A stretch of DNA of 64,000 nt from Planctomycetota bacterium (GCA_023417655.1 JAEZFD010000046.1:10022-74021), one strand, 5' to 3'. Positions 1-9,108 are shown, counted from the first letter of the stretch. Notes: generated by a model from the letters alone, not told the origin. A program made the numbers and translations.

Positions 1-102
1 TCCTAAATCGACAGGGCTTTAGAATTCGGAAGACTCTCGAGGCCGAACTGTCGCGCCGTTGTCGCTTTCTCACTCCCCCCCATCCCCTATTCGCTTGGAA
101 TC

Positions 103-1455
103 ATGAACAGGTCGACCGACGTCAGGGTGAAAGACGCTCTTATCACTTTCGAGGAACATCCTTATCGGACTCCGCTGAAATTCGGCGGACGTGTCGTCGA
201 CAAGTGCAAAATCATGAATGTCCAGGTGGTTCTGGAAACCCGGGACCGCAGGAAGGCGACGGGACTGGGCAGCATGCCCGTCGCTCCTGTCTGGGCCTGG
301 CCATCAGGTCAGGTGACCCCGGATCAGGCCGAGAAGGCGATGTGCGACTTCGCTGAACAGGTCCTGAAGCTGACCGACAGCCTCGATGAAAACGCTCACC
401 CCGTCGATCTGATTTATCTGATCTCGGCGGAATACAATCACCTGGGCAAAGTCGTTTCTCATGAGAACCGCCTGCCCGAACCGATGCCAACACTGGCGCA
501 GCTGGTGTCTGCCAGTCCGCTGGATGCAGCATTGCACGACGGCTTCGGAAAGCTCGTCGGATTGAACTCCTACAACGCTCTGTCGAAGGAGTTCATGAAC
601 CACGATCTGGGACATTACCTCGACGATCAGTTCGCTGGGGAATATCTCGACAAGTACACCCTGCGGAAACCGCAGGCGAAGATGCCGCTCTACCACCTGA
701 TCGGGGCATTGGATCCGCTGACGGAAGCTGAAGTCACTACTCCGATCAACGACAATCTGCCGGTCACGCTGGGGCAGTGGATTGCCGCTGATGGTCTGAC
801 TCACCTGAAGATCAAGCTGAATGGCGATGATCTCGACTGGGACGTCAGCCGCGTTCTTTCTGTTGAGAAAGTCGCTGCAGAAGCTCAGGCCAAACGAGGC
901 TGTGAGAAGTGGTTCTATTCGGTCGACTTTAATGAGAAGTGCGCGAACGTCGATTACGTTCTGACCTTCCTGAAGAAGATTCAGGAGGCTTCACCGGCTG
1001 CGTATGATCGCATCCAGTACATCGAACAGCCGACCCATCGTGATCTTCAGGCACACCCTGACAACAAGATGCACAAGGCCGCCGAGCTGAAACCAGTGGT
1101 GATCGATGAGTCGCTGGTGGACTACGAATCGCTGCTGCTCGCCCGTGAACTCGGATACAGCGGTGTCGCTTTGAAGGCCTGCAAAGGTCACACGGAAGCG
1201 CTGTTCGCTGCTGCGGCCGCTCAGAAGTTTGGCATGTTCCTGTGCGTGCAGGACCTGACCTGTCCAGGTCGTTCCTTCCTGCATTCGGCAAGCTTGGCGT
1301 CTCGCATCCCAGGCGTTGCAGCGATTGAAGGGAACTCCCGTCAATACTGTCCGGCGGCCAACCGCCTCTGGGCTCGCGACGTTCCGGCAATGTTCGAAAT
1401 CACCGACGGAACCGTCGAGACCGGAGTTCTGGACGGACTGGGACTCGGCTTCTAG
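103..1455 (+). CDS. Mandelate racemase/muconate lactonizing (enolase superfamily) enzyme
   Basis: A 450-residue protein with the two-domain enolase-superfamily layout. In the C-terminal barrel the expected residues are visible: the KIK motif (K236, K238), an Asp on strand 3 (VDFNE, D275), a Glu in IEQP (E308), an acidic pair in VIDES (D335/E336), and a further lysine in the VALKACKGH stretch (K358 or K361). Known enzymes of this fold bind Mg2+ through the three carboxylates and abstract a proton alpha to a carboxylate. The substrate (sugar acid, dipeptide or lactone) cannot be told from sequence alone. ATG start at 103 has only a weak GGAA upstream. It stands alone, followed by a clear terminator. 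Confidence 0.85.
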   Translation: MNRSTDVRVKDALITFEEHPYRTPLKFGGRVVDKCKIMNVQVVLETRDRRKATGLGSMPVAPVWAWPSGQVTPDQAEKAMCDFAEQVLKLTDSLDENAHPVDLIYLISAEYNHLGKVVSHENRLPEPMPTLAQLVSASPLDAALHDGFGKLVGLNSYNALSKEFMNHDLGHYLDDQFAGEYLDKYTLRKPQAKMPLYHLIGALDPLTEAEVTTPINDNLPVTLGQWIAADGLTHLKIKLNGDDLDWDVSRVLSVEKVAAEAQAKRGCEKWFYSVDFNEKCANVDYVLTFLKKIQEASPAAYDRIQYIEQPTHRDLQAHPDNKMHKAAELKPVVIDESLVDYESLLLARELGYSGVALKACKGHTEALFAAAAAQKFGMFLCVQDLTCPGRSFLHSASLASRIPGVAAIEGNSRQYCPAANRLWARDVPAMFEITDGTVETGVLDGLGLGF

Positions 1456-1495
1456 GGCAGATCGCACTTTTCAGTGCCTACCCAATGTGGTTTTC

Positions 1496-1530
1496 GAGCG
1501 GCGTTTCCTTTGCGAAACGCCGCTCTTTTT
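1496..1530 (+). terminator. Rho-independent terminator after the enolase-superfamily gene
   Basis: Perfect 12-bp stem (1496-1507 with 1514-1525), six-base loop, followed directly by five T's and, after one G, four more. Confidence 0.85.
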
Positions 1531-1800
1531 GTTTTCCAGTCTTCCGACACCGGTGACCCACCCATTCACTTCCCTGATGGAATTGGTCATTTGGGAAATG
1601 TCCATTTGTGATGGCTGTCCGCCGCTCCGGGATTATTTCCAGTCAGAAAACGGTTTCGCACAGATCGGGACTTGGCAAATCAGTTCCTCGCGGCGACGAT
1701 AAAGGAAGTGCACAACAGGACTTTCGGTGCTCAGACGAGACGTGAATCTTCGAAAAGAGATTCGCGACGGATGCAGCACTCTCGTTGGTAATCCAGAATC
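1531..1800. other. Intergenic region upstream of the oxidoreductase
   Basis: No gene is supported here. One imperfect hairpin is present at 1741-1766 (9-bp arms around GAATCT/AGATTC with one wobble pair), about 35 bases before the ATG at 1801. It could be an operator or leader structure; nothing identifies it further. Confidence 0.4.
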
Positions 1801-3087
1801 ATGAATTCCGAGACGCCTCCCATTCGAGCTGTGAATCGACGCGACTTTCTGGGAAAGTCCGCGCGGAACGCTGCCGGTGTGGCCGTCGGAGTCCTCGGAC
1901 TCGGCGCAACTGTGCGATCGAGTCCGAATGAGCAGATCAATGTTGCCATTATCGGTGCCGGCGAGCAGGGGCGGGATCTGGCATTACGCCTGTGTCAGAT
2001 GCCGCATGTGCGGGTCTCGACAGTGTGCGACGTTGACGCCGGTCCTCTGGTGCATCTGCAGCATGAACTCATCGACCGATCTGGACATTCCCCGATCGCG
2101 GTGACACGCTTTGAACAGGCGCTGGAATCACGGAATGTCGACGCGGTTGTCATTGCCACGCCGGACCATTGGCACGCCGAGATGGCCCGGCAGTCGTGTC
2201 TTGCCGGGAAAGATGTTTACCTTGAGCAGCCGGTCGCCCACTCCATCGCAGAAGGGGTGATGCTGCGGGATACCGTGCAGCGTTCCGGACGCATCTTGCA
2301 GACGGGGCTTCCCCAGAGAAGTGGAGCCCACTTTCAATCGGCCGTCGAAGTTCTCCGCAACGGCGAGATCGGTCAGGTTCATCAGGCGAAAGCCTGGGCG
2401 ATGCACCGCCGCCGCAGCATTCGTCATGCGGAACCAACTGCCGTTCCTCCCGGGGTCGATTACAATCGATGGCTAGGGCCTGCGCCGCAACGACCGTTTC
2501 AGGCCAGCCGGTTTCACCAGAATTGGCCTTGGTTTTGGGACTATGGATCAGGCGAACTCGGGCTCTGGGGCGTTCAGTTACTTGACGTCGTCCGCTGGGG
2601 ATTGAATCTGGATCTTCCAACTCGAATTCTTGCGACAGGCGGGATTCGGGCGTTTCGTGATCAGCGCGAAACACCGGATACGATGACAGTGCAGTTCGAA
2701 TTTCCTGAGCTGGAAGTGGTCTGGGAACACCGACAGTGGTCACATCGGGGACTCGAAGGTCGCACCGCAGCGGCAGCCTTCTATGGAGAACATGGCACGC
2801 TGATCATCGATAGGAGTGGCTGGAAGATCTACGACGGACCGCCGGGGCGATTTGCCGACGCAAGCGAACTCCATCAGTCACACCTGCAGAATTGGCTCGA
2901 TTGTCTACGCACCCGTGAGACTCCACGAGCGGACATCGTGACCGGTCAACGCAGCATGACTCTCTGTCATTTGGGAAATATCGCTTACCGTCTGGGGGCG
3001 GAATTACGGTTTGATCCCAAATCGCTGCGGTTTGAGAAGAACGACGCGGCCAATGAGTTGCTCAAAGGAAACACCCCTCTCGCCTAG
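1801..3087 (+). CDS. Tat-exported Gfo/Idh/MocA family oxidoreductase
   Basis: 428 residues. The N-terminus carries a twin-arginine signal (NRRDFL at 12-17, followed by an Ala/Gly/Val-rich hydrophobic stretch to about 38), so the protein is probably exported folded with its cofactor. A Rossmann dinucleotide-binding motif follows (VAIIGAGEQGRD, about 48-59), then the ATPDHWHAEMA strand and a DVYLEQPVAHS segment. Most family members read EKP there, the lysine helping catalysis; here it is Gln143. The C-terminal half fits the usual alpha/beta substrate domain. Such secreted paralogues are common in planctomycetes and usually have unknown sugar-derived substrates. Single gene, no strong ribosome-binding site. 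Confidence 0.88.
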   Translation: MNSETPPIRAVNRRDFLGKSARNAAGVAVGVLGLGATVRSSPNEQINVAIIGAGEQGRDLALRLCQMPHVRVSTVCDVDAGPLVHLQHELIDRSGHSPIAVTRFEQALESRNVDAVVIATPDHWHAEMARQSCLAGKDVYLEQPVAHSIAEGVMLRDTVQRSGRILQTGLPQRSGAHFQSAVEVLRNGEIGQVHQAKAWAMHRRRSIRHAEPTAVPPGVDYNRWLGPAPQRPFQASRFHQNWPWFWDYGSGELGLWGVQLLDVVRWGLNLDLPTRILATGGIRAFRDQRETPDTMTVQFEFPELEVVWEHRQWSHRGLEGRTAAAAFYGEHGTLIIDRSGWKIYDGPPGRFADASELHQSHLQNWLDCLRTRETPRADIVTGQRSMTLCHLGNIAYRLGAELRFDPKSLRFEKNDAANELLKGNTPLA

Positions 3088-3210
3088 GTCTCCGAGGGGA
3101 TGTGAACCTTGATCGAATGTCGCGGCCCTGACTTGCAGCATCGTGGTACACTGCCGCGATCCTGGCCGCGCTTCCTGCAATGATTTCCGAAGCCGGTTCT
3201 TTGCTAGCTC

Positions 3211-3498
3211 TCACAGCAGCATGACGACGCCATCGAGGCCGCGAAGCTGCTGGTAAATTTCCAGGACGTGATCTGCGTCCCGTACATCAGGGACAATTGT
3301 CACGCTGAAGTGGCGGCCTGATGGTGTGGATCGGGAGGAGAAGGCAGGCTCAGCGGATTCGTCGAGACACAACTTCACAGCCCGGAGGACCCGGCTGACG
3401 AATTCAGGGTCAGCGACGCCGATGACTTTAAATGTGTAGGCCCCGGGGAACTCTTGGCTGGCTTCGATGAGATCCCGATTGGGAAGTTGTTCTGACAT
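3211..3498 (-). CDS. DUF493 (YbeD-like) small protein
   Basis: A 95-residue protein whose pattern (FPGAYTFKVIG near 17-27, then a helical stretch and SVTIVPDVRDADHVLEIYQ) matches the DUF493/YbeD family of small ferredoxin-like-fold proteins. Enteric YbeD has no settled biochemical role; it lies by lipoic acid genes there but not here. ATG at 3498 has a good GGAG 7 bases upstream. It is convergent with the preceding oxidoreductase gene. Confidence 0.75.
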   Translation of the reverse strand: MSEQLPNRDLIEASQEFPGAYTFKVIGVADPEFVSRVLRAVKLCLDESAEPAFSSRSTPSGRHFSVTIVPDVRDADHVLEIYQQLRGLDGVVMLL

Positions 3499-3609
3499 GG
3501 TGCGCTCCTCATTGTTTGCACAGCCTCATTGTCGCACAGCGCATCAGCAAATCAAATGGGTGAACTGAAGTGAGCGATGACAACCCCAGTGATCACCAGC
3601 TGGTTTCCG

Positions 3610-4644
3610 CTACTTTCTCGAATTGATGTAGATCTGGTCGAACTCGGCTCCTTCAGCGAAAAATCTCTGCTGCGCGTCCTGCCAGTCGGCGGCAACATCC
3701 TGAATTCCGAGCAGTTTCATTGAAGGGAAGTGGTCACCGAACTGGACGAGAGCTTCAGGATCGCGGGGGCGGAAGTGATGCCGGGCGATGATCTCCTGAC
3801 CCTGTCGGGTGTAGAGAAAGTTCAGGTAGGCCTCGGCATGGGCGCGAGTGCCACGTCGATCGACTGTCGCGTCGACGATTGCGATCGGGGGCTCATGAAT
3901 GATGCTCACAGGGGGATACACGATTTCGAGTGAACCGCCGGCCTCGTTCACCTCCAGCCATGCTTCACTTTCCAGGGCGATGTGAACGTCGCCAATCCCT
4001 TTCTGGGCAAACGTACTTGTTGCTCCCCGGGCGCCGGTGTCCAAGACTGGAACGCGGCGATACAGCTCAGCGATGACTTTACGGGCACCCTCAACCCCAT
4101 CACCGAGAGAGAGGCCATAGCCCCAGGCAGCGAGGAATGCCAGCTTTCCATTTCCGGACGTCTTTGGACTGGGGGTGATGACTACTGTGTCGCCTCTCAG
4201 TAGATCCGGCCAGTCTTTGATCTGCTTCGGATTTCCTTTTCGTACAACGAAGACGATTGCAGACGTGTACGGGACTGAATTGTTCGGAAAAGTAGCCTGC
4301 CAGTCTTTACGGATTAACCCTTTCGCGGCGATGGCATCGATATCCGTCTGGATTGAAAGAGTAGCAACGTCCCCTTTTAATCCGTCGATGATCGATCTGG
4401 CCTGACTGCCGGATCCTCCATGCGACTGTTGTACAGTAAGAGTGACGCCGGAGCTCTTCCTGTACTCAGGAATGAACGCCTGATTCAGGTCTTTCCACAA
4501 CTCTCGAGTTGGATCATAGGAGACATTCAGGATCTTGACCGTAGTGGCTCGTTCCCCAGAGGGAGTTCCACCGCAACCGACCAGCAGGCCAAACATCAGC
4601 ACTGCAAAGAACAGGGAAGTGGGCCCCCAAGACCGTCGACTCAT
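3610..4644 (-). CDS. sbp: Sulfate-binding lipoprotein of an ABC importer (Sbp/CysP type)
   Basis: 344 residues. A short signal ends in a lipobox (LVGC, Cys24), so the protein should be membrane-anchored. The mature part follows the Sbp family closely: LNVSYDPTRELW near the start, QSHGGSGSQA, VVRKGNPKQIKDWPDLL, then ITPSPKTSGNGK, AAWGYGL, DTGARGATSTFAQKGIGDV and a final FRPRDPEAL plus FDQIY. Its role is capture of sulfate (possibly thiosulfate or a related oxyanion) for a CysTWA-type transporter. No permease or ATPase gene is next to it on either side, so it is an orphan binding protein in this window. Confidence 0.9.
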   Translation of the reverse strand: MSRRSWGPTSLFFAVLMFGLLVGCGGTPSGERATTVKILNVSYDPTRELWKDLNQAFIPEYRKSSGVTLTVQQSHGGSGSQARSIIDGLKGDVATLSIQTDIDAIAAKGLIRKDWQATFPNNSVPYTSAIVFVVRKGNPKQIKDWPDLLRGDTVVITPSPKTSGNGKLAFLAAWGYGLSLGDGVEGARKVIAELYRRVPVLDTGARGATSTFAQKGIGDVHIALESEAWLEVNEAGGSLEIVYPPVSIIHEPPIAIVDATVDRRGTRAHAEAYLNFLYTRQGQEIIARHHFRPRDPEALVQFGDHFPSMKLLGIQDVAADWQDAQQRFFAEGAEFDQIYINSRK

Positions 4645-4860
4645 GGATTCGATCCTGACTGTCGCTTAGAAACTGAATTATTCACGACTGGTTTTGTAGT
4701 TGATTGTTCAACCTCTCTTGAAGGGTGAGAACATTGGAATCCGCCTGAAATCTTGGCTCAGATGCAGATTCGGATGTGTCCGGGATGCGAGTGTCAGGAC
4801 GCCCCTCGGTCGGGAAGTGGTCAGCGATCAGGGTTTCCGTCAAATTTTCACTTGACGGCA

Positions 4861-4889
4861 TTGCTTGCGTTGTCACGGGTCAATAGAAT
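4861..4889 (+). promoter_or_regulatory. Possible promoter of the L31 gene
   Basis: TTGCTT at 4861-4866 and TAGAAT at 4884-4889 are separated by 17 bases, upstream of the ATG at 4937. The -10 is good, the -35 poor; a weak prediction. Confidence 0.25.
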
Positions 4890-4936
4890 TCCGCGTTCAA
4901 CACAGGCCAGCTTTTTGAAATGGATATGGTTGGACA

Positions 4937-5194
4937 ATGAAAGACGGCATTCACCCTAAGTATCAACCGGTTGTGTTCCACGATGTCGGTGCGGACCATA
5001 AGTTTCTGACTGCATCGACGATGTCGTCAAAAGAAACGATCGTCTGGGAAGACGGCAAGACCTACCCGCTGATCTCCGTGGACATCAGCTCGGCCTCACA
5101 CCCATTCTTCACCGGGAAAATGAAATACGTCGACAGCGCTGGTCGCGTCGAAAAGTTCCAGAAGAAATACAACTGGGCAAAGAAGGAAGGCTAA
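4937..5194 (+). CDS. rpmE2: 50S ribosomal protein bL31, type B
   Basis: 85 residues matching the non-zinc, type-B form of L31: MKDGIHPKYQPVVF at the start, a WEDGKTYPLISVDISS core and the SHPFFTGK..YVD segment with a basic end. No cysteine pairs are present, which distinguishes it from the zinc-binding type A. In bacteria with both types, type B is induced on zinc limitation; whether a type A copy exists elsewhere cannot be seen. It lies upstream of prfA in the same direction with a 256-base gap. Confidence 0.93.
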   Translation: MKDGIHPKYQPVVFHDVGADHKFLTASTMSSKETIVWEDGKTYPLISVDISSASHPFFTGKMKYVDSAGRVEKFQKKYNWAKKEG

Positions 5195-5275
5195 TCGCCT
5201 TCTGGTCTCGCAAGAGGCCCTGTCTGCTCCCTTGCCGGAGTCGGCTTTTTGCTGTTTAAGTTTGATGTGTTCGCC

Positions 5276-5306
5276 AGGACGCGGTCTTTGGGAAAAGACG
5301 CGTCCT
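5276..5306 (+). other. Hairpin between the L31 gene and prfA
   Basis: Arms AGGACGCG (5276-5283) plus TCTTT (5285-5289) pair with AAAGA CGCGTCCT (5294-5306), leaving a one-base bulge and a four-base loop. No T-run follows, so it is a poor terminator; it could be a processing or leader structure ahead of prfA. Confidence 0.45.
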
Positions 5307-5450
5307 GTTGCGCTTCATGCTTTCTGTTTTCTGCTTGGTCGCTTTCATGACATTCCTTCGCCCATTTCATTAGCCGGATCAGGAGAACCTCAAGTCGCAG
5401 TCGGCTTTGAGGTGTTGTGATTTCTTCCTGCTTCCGAAAAGGGTGTCGCG

Positions 5451-6521
5451 ATGTTTCCAAGCCTGGAAATCAAACTGAAGCGTTTTCTGGAACTGGAACT
5501 GCAGCTGCAGGATCCAGTCATTCTTTCGAATCCCACCAAGCTCGTCGAAATTCAACGCGAATACGGTGGCCTGCGAAAAGTCGCCACAGCGGTACGCACC
5601 TATCATCAGCTGGTCGACGATATCGCTGTCGCCCAGGAAATGATCGACGCCGAAACTGATCCTGCTTCGAGGGCGTACGCGAAGGCCGAACTGAAGCAGC
5701 TTGAAGAGCAGCAGGTCGCCCTGCAGAGCGAACTGGAAGACATCGTCACCGCCGGGGACTCAATCACCCGTGGCGGACTGATCATGGAAATTCGCGCCGG
5801 AACCGGTGGCGAAGAAGCCGCTCTGTTTGCCGGCAATCTGTTCGAAATGTACTCCCGGTACGTTGAAAAACGTGGCTGGAAATTTGAATTGCTGGAATCG
5901 TATCCGTCGGAAATGGGCGGCTTCAAGGAAATCACCTTCTCCGTGTCCGGGGAAGGGGCGTTTCACGAACTCCAGTTCGAGAGCGGTGGGCATCGCGTTC
6001 AGCGCGTGCCGGAAACGGAAGCACAGGGCCGCGTTCACACGAGTGCTGCGACGGTGGCCGTACTGCCCGAAGTGAGCGAAGTGGAACTCGTCATTCGTGA
6101 CGAAGACCTGCAAATCGACACGATGCGGGCAGGTGGCCCCGGTGGGCAGAAGGTGAACAAGACGGAAAGTGCCGTCCGAATCACCCACATTCCGACCGGT
6201 GTCGTGGTGAAATGTCAGGACGAAAAGTCACAGCACAAGAACAAAGCAAAGGCGATGCGAGTTCTCCGCGGTCGTATTCTGGAGGCCCAGCAACGGAAAG
6301 CTGCCGAAGAACGTGCCAGTCAGCGCCGCACACTCATCGGTTCCGGGGATCGCAGCGAACGAATCCGTACATATAATTTCCCGCAGGGACGCTGTACCGA
6401 TCACCGCATCGGATTGACGTTGTACAAGCTGGATCAGATCATGCAGGGAGAGCTTGATGAGCTGATCTCAGCAATGCTCGAGTTCGACCGGCAGGAACGC
6501 CTCAAGGGGGGAGTGGAGTAA
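5451..6521 (+). CDS. prfA: Peptide chain release factor 1
   Basis: 356 residues, the usual RF1 length. The codon-recognition tripeptide region reads RVPETE (P187-E188-T189, the PxT motif that reads UAA/UAG) and the peptidyl-transferase motif is GGPGGQKVNK with GGQ at 231-233. The C-terminal HKNKAKAMRVL and RTYNFPQGRCTDHR segments are also characteristic. RF1 hydrolyses peptidyl-tRNA at UAA and UAG stops on the ribosome. The next gene is prmC, whose product methylates the glutamine of this GGQ, so the pair is a functional operon as in many bacteria. Confidence 0.97.
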   Translation: MFPSLEIKLKRFLELELQLQDPVILSNPTKLVEIQREYGGLRKVATAVRTYHQLVDDIAVAQEMIDAETDPASRAYAKAELKQLEEQQVALQSELEDIVTAGDSITRGGLIMEIRAGTGGEEAALFAGNLFEMYSRYVEKRGWKFELLESYPSEMGGFKEITFSVSGEGAFHELQFESGGHRVQRVPETEAQGRVHTSAATVAVLPEVSEVELVIRDEDLQIDTMRAGGPGGQKVNKTESAVRITHIPTGVVVKCQDEKSQHKNKAKAMRVLRGRILEAQQRKAAEERASQRRTLIGSGDRSERIRTYNFPQGRCTDHRIGLTLYKLDQIMQGELDELISAMLEFDRQERLKGGVE

Positions 6522-6615
6522 TCTCCACTCACGACCGGTCAGCAGTGAGGAACTGGAGTCCCGGATAGACGGCGTGCTGCTTGAAATTCAGACGTCGTCC
6601 AAGGAAGGAAATGCA

Positions 6616-7500
6616 GTGGCGGCCAGCATGACCACCGACGAGCCGTGGACAGTCAAACGCATCCTCGACTGGACGATCGGCTTTCTCAAGGAAAAAGAGA
6701 GTGAGACACCGCGTCTGGACGCGGAAGTGCTCCTCGCTCATGCGATGAAGTGTCATCGCATTCAGCTCTACACACAGTTTGATCATCCCCTGACAGACAC
6801 TCAGCGATCTGTGATGCGGGACCTGGTGAAGCGCAGAGCCGCTCGGGAACCTGTCGCCTATCTCGTCGGCCATCGTGAGTTCTTCAGTCTCGACTTTCTG
6901 GTCAAACCCGGGGTGTTCATTCCCCGACCTGATACAGAAATTCTGGTCATGGCGACACTGGACCTGTTGAAGGGAATGGAGTCGCCGAAGGCCCTCGAAC
7001 TGTGCGCCGGCTCAGGCTGTATCCCGATCGCCATTGTGAAGAATCACCCGACCGTGCAGATGCAGACAGTCGAGTTGAATCCTCAAGTGGCGGAAGTCAC
7101 TCAGGCGAACATCGACAAGCATCAAGTCGGCAATCGGGTCACACTCCACATTGGAAATCTGTTCGAACCCGTTTCTTCGACCGAACGTTTCCATGTCATT
7201 GTTTCGAATCCGCCCTATGTTCAGCGGGACGAGATCGCGACTCTCGCAGCAGACATCCGGGATCACGAACCGCATCTGGCGCTCGACGGTGGCGAAGATG
7301 GACTGGACGTGATTCGTCAGATCGCGGCACAATCTCCTGACCATCTTGTTCCAGACGGATGGTTGCTGTTTGAACTGAGTCCTGAGCAGGCTGATGCCGG
7401 GAAGCAGATTCTGACTGATTTGAATTACCGCGATGTGTCGGTCAAGAATGACCTGAGCGGACAGGCTCGCGTCGTGATGGGCCGGAATCCGGTGGCGTGA
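6616..7500 (+). CDS. prmC: Release factor glutamine N5-methyltransferase PrmC (HemK)
   Basis: About 294 residues from the GTG at 6616, chosen because AAGGAAGGA ends six bases upstream; a GTG at 6574 and an ATG at 6628 are in the same frame. The N-terminal helical domain binds the release factor (the VAYLVGHREFFSLDF and FIPRPDTE segments are typical), and the C-terminal Rossmann domain has the SAM motif LELCAGSGCI and the catalytic SNPPYVQ motif. The enzyme methylates the GGQ glutamine of RF1/RF2. It follows prfA by 94 bases and is probably cotranscribed with it. Confidence 0.95.
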   Translation: MAASMTTDEPWTVKRILDWTIGFLKEKESETPRLDAEVLLAHAMKCHRIQLYTQFDHPLTDTQRSVMRDLVKRRAAREPVAYLVGHREFFSLDFLVKPGVFIPRPDTEILVMATLDLLKGMESPKALELCAGSGCIPIAIVKNHPTVQMQTVELNPQVAEVTQANIDKHQVGNRVTLHIGNLFEPVSSTERFHVIVSNPPYVQRDEIATLAADIRDHEPHLALDGGEDGLDVIRQIAAQSPDHLVPDGWLLFELSPEQADAGKQILTDLNYRDVSVKNDLSGQARVVMGRNPVA

Positions 7501-7572
7501 CGCTGCGGTCTCCTCGGTCAGGAACCGAATGGGCTGTGCGTTGTCGGCTTGTCGATTTCAAACTGAGTATTT

Positions 7573-7598
7573 CGGCCTGAATATTCGGCCTGAATATT
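7573..7598. repeat. 13-bp tandem duplication upstream of murA
   Basis: CGGCCTGAATATT occurs twice in immediate succession (7573-7585, 7586-7598), about 115 bases before the murA ATG. Two adjacent half-sites could bind a regulator, or this is a simple slippage duplication. Confidence 0.8.
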
Positions 7599-7714
7599 TC
7601 TGTTCAGAAGTCCGCAGCTGATGGGCTGTTTGAGAAGAGGGATCAGTGCAGCTAGTCGTTGTGGCTTGCCTGCGATATGACCCTAAGAATTGACCGTGCG
7701 AAGGGATTCGCCAG

Positions 7715-9076
7715 ATGGATCTGTTTCTGGTGCAGGGAGGCCGACAGTTGAGCGGTCGTGTCGCGGTCAGCGGCTCGAAGAATGCGACACTGCCGATCAT
7801 GGCTGCTGCACTGGCTGCCGATGGCGAAACGGTGCTTGAGAACGTCCCGGATCTTGCGGACGTCCGCACTCTCAGCCAGCTGCTGCGTCAGCTGGGAATG
7901 GATGTCGCCCACTCTGACTCCCGCAAGTTGACAATTCGTTCTGTCTCCGAAGAACCAGTCACGGCCGGATATGAACTTGTCCGGAAGATGCGTGCGAGTG
8001 TCTGTGTACTGGGGCCGCTGCTGGCTCGACGCGGCGAAGCCTGTGTCTCTCTCCCCGGTGGGTGCAACATCGGCAACCGTCCGATTGATCTACATCTGAA
8101 AGGGCTCGCGGCTCTGGGAGCAGAGATTGATGTTCGTGGTGGCAACGTGCATGCCCGCGCGAAACGTCTCCGGGGAGCATCGATCTTCCTCGGCGGAGTG
8201 AACGGCAGCACCGTTACGGGGACCTGCAATGTCATGACAGCGGCGGCTCTCGCTGAAGGAAAAACGACCATCACGGCAGCGGCCTGTGAACCGGAAGTTG
8301 TCGCGCTCGCTGACGCCTTGAACGCCATGGGAGCCTGCATCTCCGGGCAAGGGACTCCGCAAATTGAAATTGAAGGGGTTGCTCGACTCAGCGGAACGCG
8401 ACTGACAATGATCCCCGACCGAGTGGAAACGGCCACACTGCTGATCGCTGCCGCCATGACGCGGGGGGAGATCACCCTGACTCAGACGCACGCTGCACAC
8501 CTGACAGCTGTGATCGACTTGTTGGAGCAGGTTGGCTGCAGTCTGGAACTCACAGAAGAGTCGATCATGATCTCAGCAAGAGACCGTCATCTGACTGCCG
8601 TTGATTTCACGGCATTGCCTTACCCTGGAATTCCAACGGATGTACAGGCACAGCTGACCGCACTCGCCTGCACGCTGAACGGGACAAGCGTTGTAACCGA
8701 CCACGTTTTTCCTGAGCGGTTCATGCATGTCTCGGAGCTGTCACGGATGGGAGCGAAGATTCGACAGCAAGGGGCCACGGCCGTTGTCACAGGGGCAACA
8801 AATCTGACAGGTGCTCCTGTCGTTGCGTCCGATCTGAGAGGAAGTGCGGCGCTCGTGCTTGCTGGTCTGACTGCCGAAGGTGAAACTGCCGTCCGACGGA
8901 TTCATCATCTCGATCGCGGTTACGAACAGCTGGAGCTGAAGTTGCGGTCACTCGGCGCCGTCGTAAGCCGTCTGAGAGAGTCCATTCCCGCGGAACAGGT
9001 CCTCCCACTTGAGAATGAGTCGGACGCAGTGATTCCTCATGATTCGCTGCTGTTTCCCTCCCGGAAAACCGCCTGA
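7715..9076 (+). CDS. murA: UDP-N-acetylglucosamine 1-carboxyvinyltransferase
   Basis: 453 residues, about 25-30 longer than most MurA proteins owing to a C-terminal tail after the RGYEQLELKLRSLGA segment. The active-site lysine is in SGSKNATLP (K22) and the PEP-binding, fosfomycin-target cysteine is in LPGGCNIG (C117). The repeated alpha/beta inside-out barrel pattern is present (VNGSTVTGTCNVMTAA, PYPGIPTDVQAQ, ERFMHVSELSRMGA). It makes enolpyruvyl-UDP-GlcNAc, the first committed precursor of peptidoglycan, in the cytoplasm; this fits the recognition that planctomycetes make peptidoglycan. The gene is monocistronic here. Confidence 0.96.
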   Translation: MDLFLVQGGRQLSGRVAVSGSKNATLPIMAAALAADGETVLENVPDLADVRTLSQLLRQLGMDVAHSDSRKLTIRSVSEEPVTAGYELVRKMRASVCVLGPLLARRGEACVSLPGGCNIGNRPIDLHLKGLAALGAEIDVRGGNVHARAKRLRGASIFLGGVNGSTVTGTCNVMTAAALAEGKTTITAAACEPEVVALADALNAMGACISGQGTPQIEIEGVARLSGTRLTMIPDRVETATLLIAAAMTRGEITLTQTHAAHLTAVIDLLEQVGCSLELTEESIMISARDRHLTAVDFTALPYPGIPTDVQAQLTALACTLNGTSVVTDHVFPERFMHVSELSRMGAKIRQQGATAVVTGATNLTGAPVVASDLRGSAALVLAGLTAEGETAVRRIHHLDRGYEQLELKLRSLGAVVSRLRESIPAEQVLPLENESDAVIPHDSLLFPSRKTA

Positions 9077-9083
9077 CTTCCGG

Positions 9084-9108
9084 TCCGCACTTTCGAAACG
9101 CGGATTTT
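9084..9108 (+). terminator. Weak hairpin terminator after murA
   Basis: TCCGC (9084-9088) pairs with GCGGA (9100-9104), with TTTCGAAA able to fold further inside the loop, then four T's. Short stem, so weak. Confidence 0.35.

Noticed and set aside
4682..4876. 64-codon minus-strand frame upstream of the sulfate-binding gene
   Set aside because: No Shine-Dalgarno at either start and no recognised motif; could be a leader peptide but not supportable.
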